Shown here: in pieces, positions 17,639 through 25,567 of the stretch
How positions within the stretch are numbered: position 1 is the first letter of the stretch
Layout of the letters: the number at the start of each line of letters is the position of its first letter
DNA from: an uncultured Bacteroidales bacterium
Lineage (GTDB): Bacteria > Bacteroidota > Bacteroidia > Bacteroidales > Bacteroidaceae
Assembly (NCBI GenBank): GCA_902800925.1
Contig: CADCGD010000012.1
Location: forward strand, 35,051 to 99,050
DNA length: 64,000 bases
Direction: 5' to 3'
The notes under the pieces: generated by a model
Told to the model about the DNA's origin: nothing
The model's input: only the letters and a program-made list of their open reading frames with translations
Databases searched by the model: none
Program-made: the position numbers and the translations under genes

Positions 17639-18274
17639 TCAAAATGAAAACAAGTAGCACCTCGTCCGGTCCCATCGTCGCTGCCGGAGGTCGTCAGGAT
17701 GAATGAGAAAGTTCAGCGTGCCACTGTCGTGGAACAGCAGGTTCCAACGGTCGTCGCAGTCAATCTGCAGCAACGAGAGCAGGTCATTGCCCACATCCTC
17801 GCGCACCTCTTCTATATAAGGGGCACCCAACAGCTTGTGTCCGTCGTCGTATGTAGCACAGGGGCTGAACGTGACAGCCTCAGCAGGCATACAAGCTGAG
17901 GTGCCGTCAGGATAGTTGAGGTGATGGGTGTGCAGATCATCGAGCATAGGGGCATATAGCACACGGAAATACTCCCTACCCCACTCGCCCATACCCGGAT
18001 AGGCCGGCGTGTCAATATCGCCAAGGAAATAGTCGAGGGCGGCAAAGAAGTAGAGCATGCCGTCATGGGGCAAACAGCCGTCGGGGTCAAGGGCGGCGAC
18101 ATCCTCGCAACGTATCTGACAGACGAAGGTCAGCGGATCATCGTATGTCTCGCCGGCCTCATCTGTTACTGTTACCTCTGGCCAGTCGAATTCTTCGGGC
18201 ATGTCCGGCTCACCCCACCATTTGCTCTGGCCGGTCAGGGGACTTTCTGTCGGGTGTGTCTCAATCTTTATCAT
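17639..18274 (-). CDS. DUF1963/YwqG-like protein
   Basis: 211 residues. Pattern of the YwqG family: an early GGxP-like WWGEPDMPEEFDWP, then DPLTFVCQIRCEDVA, LPHDGMLYFFAALD, and near the end LLSLLQIDCDD plus DSGTLNFLIHPDDL. The family is a beta-rich fold of unknown activity, often found beside Sel1, SMI1/KNR4 or toxin-immunity genes. No catalytic residues can be assigned. It overlaps the upstream 316-aa gene by 14 bp, so it is inside the operon. Confidence 0.82.
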   Translation of the reverse strand: MIKIETHPTESPLTGQSKWWGEPDMPEEFDWPEVTVTDEAGETYDDPLTFVCQIRCEDVAALDPDGCLPHDGMLYFFAALDYFLGDIDTPAYPGMGEWGREYFRVLYAPMLDDLHTHHLNYPDGTSACMPAEAVTFSPCATYDDGHKLLGAPYIEEVREDVGNDLLSLLQIDCDDRWNLLFHDSGTLNFLIHPDDLRQRRWDRTRCYLFSF

Positions 18275-19211
18275 TGTGTTGTAACAAATTTAAAGCCTTA
18301 TCGAAGTCATCGATGACATCGCCATTCGGGAGGGTAACGCTGATACTTACTTTGGGCTTGTAGATGCGTTTGCCGTATTCGTTCTCAAACCAGCTGCCAC
18401 CACACTGGCGAACGATGTAGTCGCCCTTCGAGTCGTGCAGCGTGAGTGTGAGGCACATACAATCATCGCCTTCCGATTCGTCGATGTCGTGGGCGATGAC
18501 CTCACTGGGACAGCTAAGCTCCACCACGTTGTCATACCAAAATCGGGCTATGCAGCGATTGCAGAAACGATTGGGCATATCCAATTCGATACCGTGGCGA
18601 CGGCCACCGTTGAACATGGCAATGCAGTAGTTAAAACCACTCTCAGTGCAGATGCGGTAAAGTCCCGTTAACTGGAAACGCTGAAATTCGCTATCGGTCT
18701 CGATCCAGGCATGCTCGATATAGTCGCCGTTGCCAAAAGTATATCGACCCTCGGCGGCATAGGCGGGACCATTGATACAGGCGTAGTTCAGGTGGAAGTA
18801 GCCCTTGAAGTGGTCGCCACCCGGTAGCCACACCTCACCATCGCCAATGGGCCCTTTCAGTTCCTGACGAACCCGGTCTTCAAACTGGAAGCCTCCGAGG
18901 TAGAGCGGTTTGTCGAGGGCGTACTTAATGGTGGTGACCATGTCTTGGCAGACGCCCATCTCTCCGCCCGAGCCACTGTAACCTACTTCCACCTCCTTGC
19001 CTGGCGTGATGCGGAAGGTCTTGCCGTCGTACTCCAGTTCGAGGAGTGTAAAATCGTAGTGCCGCACGATGCTGCCGGGCAGTCCCGGCAAAGGTTTACC
19101 GACAATGATTTTTGTGACATCCACTTCGACGGACTCTTTCAGGCTATGATGCACCACGGCACCGCGGTCACTATAGTCTTCATAACGATTGATGAGGATT
19201 GCTTTTGCCAT
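18261..19211 (-). CDS. MORN-like beta-rich protein, unknown function (316 aa)
   Basis: No signal peptide or membrane span. The N-terminal part contains FTLLELEYDGKTFRITPG followed by VEVGYSGSGGEMG, which resembles a segment of the operon's first protein. The middle has MORN-like steps (GDGEVWLPGGDHFKGYFHLN, then EGRYTFGNGDYIE). The C-terminal half has scattered Cys (CNRC, CMC) and ends with VSISVTLPNGDVIDDFDKAL. I do not recognise a named family. It probably binds protein or lipid by MORN-type hairpins (inference). It follows the 203-aa gene after 18 bp. Confidence 0.7.
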   Translation of the reverse strand: MAKAILINRYEDYSDRGAVVHHSLKESVEVDVTKIIVGKPLPGLPGSIVRHYDFTLLELEYDGKTFRITPGKEVEVGYSGSGGEMGVCQDMVTTIKYALDKPLYLGGFQFEDRVRQELKGPIGDGEVWLPGGDHFKGYFHLNYACINGPAYAAEGRYTFGNGDYIEHAWIETDSEFQRFQLTGLYRICTESGFNYCIAMFNGGRRHGIELDMPNRFCNRCIARFWYDNVVELSCPSEVIAHDIDESEGDDCMCLTLTLHDSKGDYIVRQCGGSWFENEYGKRIYKPKVSISVTLPNGDVIDDFDKALNLLQHNDKD

Positions 19212-19229
19212 AACACCTTGCTTAAGTAG

Positions 19230-19841
19230 TTAATCGAACATCACTCTGGGGTTCAACTCATGGGGCGACTGCCACTCGATACCACGCTCGGCCAGCACGT
19301 TGCGCAACACAGACCAATAGGCAAAGCAGAAGCCCATGCCACGAGGCGTGTCGCCTAAACGGCGGTCGGTTTCTTGCTCCACATCGTAGAAGTTTTCTTC
19401 CCACTCAAAAGTACGCTCTACAGGGTCAGACTTCAGATGTCTACCGTACTTCTCGCGAAACTCGCTGTCACTGACGTGCTCTGTGTCAATATAGTCCTCC
19501 AACTTCCGGATATGCTCGCTGAGTTCCTCAGCCAGATACGGATCGTTTTTCAGGTCGTCTTCGCTAGACAGGGCCAACTGCTCTTGCTCATAGCGGCGGA
19601 TAGCCAACACACGGCGCGGCACATCGTATTCAGGCAGATAGTCCACCATCGCCTCAATGGCGCGTACCTGCCCTATACCCTGTTCCTCAGCATCTTCTAT
19701 GCCACGCAGCAACTGCATAAACTCATCAGCCAGCGGCAGGTTGCGCCACTCGCGCATGTCTTCTGCATTCTCGCGCATCTCGTTGACGATAGCCAAGAGG
19801 CGTTCTGTTATTATCTCGATATCACTCATTGTGTTACTCAT
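19230..19841 (-). CDS. Acidic helical protein of unknown function (203 aa)
   Basis: Strongly acidic and helical, no signal peptide, no Cys clusters. Notable stretches are EIITERLLAIVNEMRENAED, HIRKLEDYIDTEHVSD and the C-terminal MGFCFAYWSVLRNVLAERGIEW. ATG 19841 or the fourth following residue's region (second ATG at 19828) could be the start. It lies between the MORN/Sel1 gene (10 bp upstream) and the 316-aa gene, so it is part of the operon. I do not recognise a family. Confidence 0.7.
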   Translation of the reverse strand: MSNTMSDIEIITERLLAIVNEMRENAEDMREWRNLPLADEFMQLLRGIEDAEEQGIGQVRAIEAMVDYLPEYDVPRRVLAIRRYEQEQLALSSEDDLKNDPYLAEELSEHIRKLEDYIDTEHVSDSEFREKYGRHLKSDPVERTFEWEENFYDVEQETDRRLGDTPRGMGFCFAYWSVLRNVLAERGIEWQSPHELNPRVMFD

Positions 19842-19851
19842 TTTTCAATTC

Positions 19852-21291
19852 TTACACGCATTTCACCTCCAACGAGTCCTCGATGGTGTAGTCGTAGTCT
19901 TCGTCATAGATGGTGGCAGTAGACCTTCGGGCATCCTTGAACTGCAGACTCTCACCGCGATGAATAGTCACCTGCTGCGCCGTGTTATCGGCAAAGAACT
20001 TTGCCTTTACCTCAATGGTGACGCTGTCGGGGGTGACGGCCATGATATTGATGCCCGAGCCCTTCATGTTGAAACTGCTGTCTTTACTGATTGTCATGGC
20101 ATCGGCATAGTGAGTGTAGCCCACTTCCGTTAACAGAAGGAGGAATGTGCCCGTCTGGTCGTAGTCGAAACCGCTGTGGTGTTCCTTGACGACCAGCATC
20201 GGTGTCTCTATCGACGGGTCGGCCTTGATGCTGTCGGCTTGCAGCATGCTGTTTTCCCACACGCCTTCGAAGCGCAAACCACTCTTGAAGGTATATACGC
20301 CATGTCCGTCGGCATCATACTCGAGATGGTCGCCGTTGGCATAGTCCCACACACCCGCTCCTACGGCTTTTCCGTCTTCGAAATCGCTCTCAAACCGGTT
20401 TTTCCCGTTTGTAAAGTTGCCATCGAAGTTGTCCGAGACGACAACACCATGGCCGTGACGCTTGCCCTCACGGAACTCACCGGTGTAGGTCTCCGTCACC
20501 GTGGCGCAGTGCAGTCCTTTTTCGCTGCTTTCAGTGGCCACACCCTGTCCATGCTCCTTGTCGTCAAGCCATTCGCCCTTGTAGTCGGAGGTATAGCGTC
20601 TGCCTCCTTTCGAGAACTGGTGGTAGTGTCCCTTGCCGCAGCGCATGCCGTTTTTCCACTCGCCATCGTATTCGCCATAATAGCCGTTCAACTTGTAATC
20701 CATGTGTCCGCTACCATGCGGCTGGCCCTCGGCATTCACGTCGCCCCTATAGTGGTTGCCGTTGTCGAAGCTTACCTCCACAGGATCGTTCATCAGTTCG
20801 TGCTGGTGTTCTTCATAGAGTTCCTTCGACCGCTCGTCGCCTAGTTCCATGCCTTGCTGCCACTGTTCCAGTGCACCGTTCACGTCGGGGTTGCCGTCGG
20901 CCGTCCAATCACCGGCATACAGCATATCGCCAAGGGAGCTATAGGCACCGGCATATCCAAGATCTGCTGCTTGACAGAATTCCAACCAGGCCATCGCATT
21001 ATTATACTCGTCGTAATAGTACATTTGCCCCCGCAGGTTGTGGGCCGCTCCTACGTAAAAAGCATACTCTTCCTCCTCCTTCTCCTCATACCACTCGAAG
21101 ACTTTCTCTATCCAATCTTTGGCGTGTTTGTTGGCATCGTCATCCTCACAGTCTTCATAATAATAGACAGCAATAGCCACACCAGAAGGTATATCCTTAC
21201 CCTCTGCAGCCTTCATGAAGCACTCCAGTGCTTTCTCCCTATCCTCATTATAGAGGCGGAATCCTTCATCTCTGTACTCTTCGTTATTCAT
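19852..21291 (-). CDS. Sel1-repeat plus MORN-repeat protein
   Basis: 479 residues from ATG 21291 (an upstream TTG at 21303 is less likely). Residues about 1-150 are Sel1/TPR-like helices (ALECFMKAAEG, AMAWLEFCQAADLGYAGAYS, ALEQWQQGMELGDERS). Residues about 160-350 are MORN hairpins (GEYDGEWKNGMRCGKGHY, YKGEWLDDKEHGQG, YTGEFREGKRHGHG, FEGVWEN). The last 120 residues form a beta-rich domain with DSVTIEVKAKF and VTIHRGESLQF. Sel1 and MORN repeats are protein-interaction scaffolds. It is the second gene of the operon. Confidence 0.82.
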   Translation of the reverse strand: MNNEEYRDEGFRLYNEDREKALECFMKAAEGKDIPSGVAIAVYYYEDCEDDDANKHAKDWIEKVFEWYEEKEEEEYAFYVGAAHNLRGQMYYYDEYNNAMAWLEFCQAADLGYAGAYSSLGDMLYAGDWTADGNPDVNGALEQWQQGMELGDERSKELYEEHQHELMNDPVEVSFDNGNHYRGDVNAEGQPHGSGHMDYKLNGYYGEYDGEWKNGMRCGKGHYHQFSKGGRRYTSDYKGEWLDDKEHGQGVATESSEKGLHCATVTETYTGEFREGKRHGHGVVVSDNFDGNFTNGKNRFESDFEDGKAVGAGVWDYANGDHLEYDADGHGVYTFKSGLRFEGVWENSMLQADSIKADPSIETPMLVVKEHHSGFDYDQTGTFLLLLTEVGYTHYADAMTISKDSSFNMKGSGINIMAVTPDSVTIEVKAKFFADNTAQQVTIHRGESLQFKDARRSTATIYDEDYDYTIEDSLEVKCV

Positions 21292-21318
21292 AGCGGTAAC
21301 CAATTATTCATTATACAC

Positions 21319-23244
21319 TTATGTCCAGGCGTCCCATCGTCCATCATCCGCATCGTCTTCGTAATCCATGATGAGCAGACCGCCACTGTACTGGTCGATG
21401 AGTCGGTAGGTTGTGATAATGTCTTCTGTTGTCTTAAAACTGTGGCAATCGTGGGTGGGGTCCTCCTGACAGATGATGATGGGACCTCGCACCTCCTGAC
21501 CCGTACCATAGAGCATGGTACCAATGGCATTGTCGTCAAGGTTCTTGGCGTATGCGTCGCGATCGCAGTACATCACTAATGGTAGGTCGAGTTCACCCTC
21601 CTTGTATATCTTGTCTAACAACGGTGAGTAGTGCACGGCATCCAGTCCTTCGCCGTCAATGAGCTCCTTTGCCATCTCCTTATGCGATTTCATCTTATAG
21701 ACATCGACTTCCGCCACATTTATGTGACCAGAGGGCCAGATAATGAGAACAACCGGTTCAGTAGCTGTCTTTTCTCTCTTCGTTATTACCAACTTGGGGT
21801 ACATGGGTTGCCAATACTTCTCAATCTCTTCCTTGTGTTGCAACAGGAACGTGGGGTCGCTTTGCAGGCGCAAGCCTCGTAGGGCATCATTATCACCACC
21901 CGAATAGCGAACGGCCTTCAGCCAGAGTTCAGCAATCTGAAGACGGTCCAGATGTTCGTGGTGATCTTCGGCAAGTTCTGCCAATTTGCAGATACACTCA
22001 ATATTCCCCAACTTTACGCCGTCTTTCAAATACCGCACTGCCAAACCTTCATTCACCCTGTAACCCAGACCGCCATAGTGGTATTGCAGCCATAGCTCAT
22101 AGGCGCACCATCCTTCGCCACGCTTCAGACCGAGCAACAAGCGTTCGTGAAGTTCCTCGTGCAGTCGTTTCTGTTCCTCTTCGGGGAATTCCTGGAAGTC
22201 CTCTTGCGTCATATCCGCGCGGAACAAGCAGCACAGACCACTGCCACGGTTGATGCCTTCCTCCATCAGTTCTTCATAGAGTGCCATATTGCCACGCTCC
22301 TTGTAGATATTGGCCAGATAGTAATAGTCATCCCACTGTCCGTTCTTCGTCGACAACTCGTACATGCGGATGACATCTTCCTCCCGACCCTCCATAAGTT
22401 CGTAGCTGTAGGCCAGGAAAGAGTACCACATGGGGTCGATATCAGTTGAGAGCTTTTCTTCTATCTCATGGGCAACCTTCTCTGGCTCGGCTTCGCAGCC
22501 GTTGCCGAAGATGCGGTTACGGGTCAGTTCCAGCTTAGCCCACTCGCTGCCTTGCTGGGCGGCTATCTTCATCAGACGGCGACACGAGTCCATGTCTACA
22601 CGGTTCTCCTTCGTTTCGCCATATTGCCACATACGGGCGTAGGCAACGTATGCTTCGGGCAAGACTCCCCTGTTGGAATAGAACAGTTCTTCAGCTTCTT
22701 GCATCGATGACTCTGTGGGCAGCGTATAATACAGCCAGCGACCGTAGCCATACTGGGCATAGGCATCGCCTTGCTTCGCTACATTACGCAGGGCCTCTAC
22801 GTCATCGTTTGTTAGCTGCAAGACCCTTAGCCTTGTGCGGAAACGACGCAGGAAAGCTTCGTTGTGGGTAATCTTCAGTGTGCGGTCTTCCTCCTTCAGC
22901 CACAAGGACAGCCAGAAGGTGGTGTAGCTCATACCCGTCTCGCCAAAGCTGAACGAACCGTCTTCCGGGGTGATGGTATATTCCTTCTCACCATACTGAA
23001 ACGTCAGCGAGTACTCGTCGAAGTCTTTTACTATGATACGATCATACAGACCACCCCATTCGCCGCTCATTGGTAGGCGACTCTTCGACAACAACTTATC
23101 CTTCTCGACGGGATAGTCGGGGCGGGGATTCTCTTTCGTGGGCCGTTCAAACTCAATGGTGTGGCATTCGGTATGACGATCGGCCCGCCAGTCAACGCTC
23201 AGCAGTGCCTTTGTCCATGTCTTCTTCTCAGTAGTACTATTCAT
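21319..23244 (-). CDS. Sel1-like repeat protein, first gene of the kinase operon
   Basis: 641 residues from ATG 23244 (GTG 23253 is possible). The N-terminal beta domain (about 1-105) carries EYSLTFQYGEKEYTITPEDG and FGETGMSYTTFWL, resembling the N-terminus of the 316-aa protein. The middle (about 130-480) consists of degenerate Sel1/TPR helices (GDAYAQYGYGRWLYY, GSEWAKLELTRNRIFGNG, VRYLKDGVKLGNIECICKLA). The C-terminal 150 residues (from VVLIIWPSGHINVAEVDVY) form an unfamiliar alpha/beta domain ending in acidic residues. It is likely a scaffold. A terminator hairpin ends only 20 bp upstream and no TAnnTTTG box is visible, so read-through from EF-G2 may drive the operon. Confidence 0.8.
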   Translation of the reverse strand: MNSTTEKKTWTKALLSVDWRADRHTECHTIEFERPTKENPRPDYPVEKDKLLSKSRLPMSGEWGGLYDRIIVKDFDEYSLTFQYGEKEYTITPEDGSFSFGETGMSYTTFWLSLWLKEEDRTLKITHNEAFLRRFRTRLRVLQLTNDDVEALRNVAKQGDAYAQYGYGRWLYYTLPTESSMQEAEELFYSNRGVLPEAYVAYARMWQYGETKENRVDMDSCRRLMKIAAQQGSEWAKLELTRNRIFGNGCEAEPEKVAHEIEEKLSTDIDPMWYSFLAYSYELMEGREEDVIRMYELSTKNGQWDDYYYLANIYKERGNMALYEELMEEGINRGSGLCCLFRADMTQEDFQEFPEEEQKRLHEELHERLLLGLKRGEGWCAYELWLQYHYGGLGYRVNEGLAVRYLKDGVKLGNIECICKLAELAEDHHEHLDRLQIAELWLKAVRYSGGDNDALRGLRLQSDPTFLLQHKEEIEKYWQPMYPKLVITKREKTATEPVVLIIWPSGHINVAEVDVYKMKSHKEMAKELIDGEGLDAVHYSPLLDKIYKEGELDLPLVMYCDRDAYAKNLDDNAIGTMLYGTGQEVRGPIIICQEDPTHDCHSFKTTEDIITTYRLIDQYSGGLLIMDYEDDADDGRWDAWT

Positions 23245-23264
23245 AGCTATCACTCATAAATGGG

Positions 23265-23304
23265 AAAAAGCGTCCCGGCTCTTGACGAGTCAGGCCGCTT
23301 TTTT
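23265..23304 (-). terminator. Hairpin terminator between EF-G2 and the kinase operon
   Basis: AAAAAGCG pairs with CGCTTTTT around an inner CTC/GAG stem-loop, with a T run in the minus direction. It ends EF-G2 transcription, perhaps only in part, just before the ten-gene operon. Confidence 0.75.
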
Positions 23305-23329
23305 GTATAATGTCTGCGGAACAGATGTA

Positions 23330-25465
23330 TTAATCCTCGTCCTTCATCTCAGCCTCATGCTCCTTGATCAGAGCCTGCTGGATGTCGTTCGGCACAAGTT
23401 CGTAGCTGCTGAAAGCTGTGGTGAACGAAGCACGGCCACCAGTCAGAGAGGACAGAGCGATAGAGTATGAAGCAAGTTCCTTCAAAGGAATCTTAGCAGT
23501 CAGTTTCTGATAACCGTTCTCTGAGTCCATACCCATGATGATGGCACGACGACCCTGCAGGTCTGACATCACATCACCCATGTAGTCGGCAGGAACAAGC
23601 ACCTCCAGGTCATAGATAGGCTCGAGCACCTTAGGACCAGCCTCCTTGAAGGCAGCGCTGAAGGCGTTACGGGCTGCCAGCATGAACGACAACTCGTTAG
23701 AGTCTACTGGGTGCATCTTACCATCATAGACGATGACGCGGACGTCGCGGGCATAAGAACCAGTCAACGGGCCCTGCTCCATACGCTCCATGACACCCTT
23801 CAAGATGGCGGGCATGAAGCGCATATCGATGGCACCACCAACAACGCTGTTGATGAAGACGAGCTTGCCACCCCACTCCAGGTCTTTCTCTTCCTTCGAC
23901 TTGATGTTCATCTTGAACTCCTGACCGCCAATGGTGAATGAGGTAGGATCTGGCATGCCGTCGGTATAAGGCTCCACAATCAGGTGAACCTCACCAAACT
24001 GTCCTGCACCACCAGACTGCTTCTTATGACGATAGTCGGCACGAGCCATCTTCGTGATGGTTTCACGATAAGGAATCTTCGGCTCCTGATACTCAACCTG
24101 GATTTTCTCGTTGTTCTCCATACGCCACTTCAAGGTGCGCAGGTGGAACTCACCCTGACCATGAACAATAATCTGGCGCAACTCCTTAGACTGCTCAACG
24201 ACCCAAGTGGGATCCTCCTGGCGCATCTTCTGCAGGGCAGCCATCATCTTCTCGGTCTCAGCCTCGTTGACGGCCTTGATGGCACGCGAGAACTTCGAGT
24301 TAGGATATTTGATGAAGTCGAACTTATTCTCTACATCCTTGCCATTCAGCGTGTTACCAGTCTTTACGTCCTTCAGTTTCACCGTACAGCCGATGTCACC
24401 TGCACGCAGTTCGTCAACCTGAATACGGTTAGCACCTGCACAAGCATACAGCGTACCCATACGCTCCTTAGAACCACGATCGGCATTGGTCAGGTCATCG
24501 CCACTCTTCACGACACCGCTCATCACCTTGAAGTACTGAACCTCACCGATATGGGGCTCAACACCGGTCTTGAAGAAATAGAGTGATTCAGGACCGTTGG
24601 CATCAGCAGGAACATCCTTGCCTGCAGCGTTCTTGATGACAGGCATCTCGCTCACGAAGGGAACCACGTTGCCGAGGAACTCCATCAGACGACGAACACC
24701 CATGTCGCGACCAGCACAAACGCAGAAGACGGGGAAGATAGAACGAGTAACCAGACCCTTGCGGATACCCTCACGCATCTCGTCCTCGCTGAGGTCCTCG
24801 CTCTCGAAGAACTTCTCCATCAGTGTATCGTCGCCAGCGGCAGCAGCCTCAACGAGAGCAGCTTTCCACTCCTTGGCCTTCTCTAACTGGTCGGCAGGAA
24901 TATCTTCGATGATGGGAGCACCACCCTCGGGCTTCCAAGAGTACTTCTTCATCAGCAGCACGTCGATGACGCTGTTGAAGCCAGCACCTGTCTGGATAGG
25001 ATACTGCACAGGAACGCAGTTCGGACCATAGACCTCCTTCAGATTGTTCAGAATCTGGTCGAAGTCGCAGTTGTCGCGATCCAACTGATTCACCAAGAAG
25101 ATAACGGGCTTCTTCAGTTTCTCCGTGTTGCGGAAAGCATTCATCGTGCCCACCTCAGGACCATACTGACCATTGACCACAATCACGGCCTGGTCGGTAA
25201 CGTTCATGGCAGTGATAGAACCACCCACGAAGTCGTCAGAACCCGGACAGTCGATGATGTTGAGCTTCTTGTTGTTCCACTCTACATGAAAAACAGTAGA
25301 GAACACCGAGTAGCCATATTCCTGCTCAACAGGGAAGTAGTCGCTCATGGTGTTCTTGCCCTCGACAGTACCGCGGCGCTTGATGATGCCAGCTTCGTAG
25401 ACCATACTTTCGGCAAGAGTAGTCTTGCCGCTACCCGCACTGCCAATGAGTGCAATGTTTTTGAT
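23330..25465 (-). CDS. fusA2: Elongation factor G paralogue (EF-G2), N-terminus disturbed
   Basis: Translational GTPase. G1 GSAGSGKTT lies upstream of the first usable ATG (25405), so that ATG cannot be the true start. Later motifs: DCPGSDDF (G3), NQLDRD (G4), KKYSWKPEGG, the domain IV segment SGGAGQFGEVHLIVEP and LTGGRASF. Sequence character fits the Bacteroidetes EF-G2 group, whose B. thetaiotaomicron member is reported to translocate without GTP hydrolysis. An in-frame ATG at 25492 would give 719 codons, the usual size, but codon 8 is TAA (25469-25471). The first codon after it that fits is ATC at 25465. Either an unusual start is used, or the stop is a mutation (CAA to TAA) or a sequencing error. 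Confidence 0.85.
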   Translation of the reverse strand: MKNIALIGSAGSGKTTLAESMVYEAGIIKRRGTVEGKNTMSDYFPVEQEYGYSVFSTVFHVEWNNKKLNIIDCPGSDDFVGGSITAMNVTDQAVIVVNGQYGPEVGTMNAFRNTEKLKKPVIFLVNQLDRDNCDFDQILNNLKEVYGPNCVPVQYPIQTGAGFNSVIDVLLMKKYSWKPEGGAPIIEDIPADQLEKAKEWKAALVEAAAAGDDTLMEKFFESEDLSEDEMREGIRKGLVTRSIFPVFCVCAGRDMGVRRLMEFLGNVVPFVSEMPVIKNAAGKDVPADANGPESLYFFKTGVEPHIGEVQYFKVMSGVVKSGDDLTNADRGSKERMGTLYACAGANRIQVDELRAGDIGCTVKLKDVKTGNTLNGKDVENKFDFIKYPNSKFSRAIKAVNEAETEKMMAALQKMRQEDPTWVVEQSKELRQIIVHGQGEFHLRTLKWRMENNEKIQVEYQEPKIPYRETITKMARADYRHKKQSGGAGQFGEVHLIVEPYTDGMPDPTSFTIGGQEFKMNIKSKEEKDLEWGGKLVFINSVVGGAIDMRFMPAILKGVMERMEQGPLTGSYARDVRVIVYDGKMHPVDSNELSFMLAARNAFSAAFKEAGPKVLEPIYDLEVLVPADYMGDVMSDLQGRRAIIMGMDSENGYQKLTAKIPLKELASYSIALSSLTGGRASFTTAFSSYELVPNDIQQALIKEHEAEMKDED

Positions 25466-25540
25466 TAGTTAACGGAGGCTAAAGGTAGACATTTTTGTGC
25501 AAAAAACCAACGAAACCTTTCAAATATTAAACTTTATTAG

Positions 25541-25548
25541 TACTTTTG
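25541..25548 (+). promoter_or_regulatory. Promoter -7 box (TACTTTTG) of hemW
   Basis: TACTTTTG inside the palindrome GTACTTTTGTAC; the leader to ATG 25568 is about 13 nt. Confidence 0.55.
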
Positions 25549-25567
25549 TACTCACAAAGCATACAAG

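Noticed and set aside
8528-23244. Type VI secretion locus
   Set aside because: Only the kinase/phosphatase/FHA regulators are reminiscent; no Tss sheath, baseplate, VgrG or ClpV genes are present.
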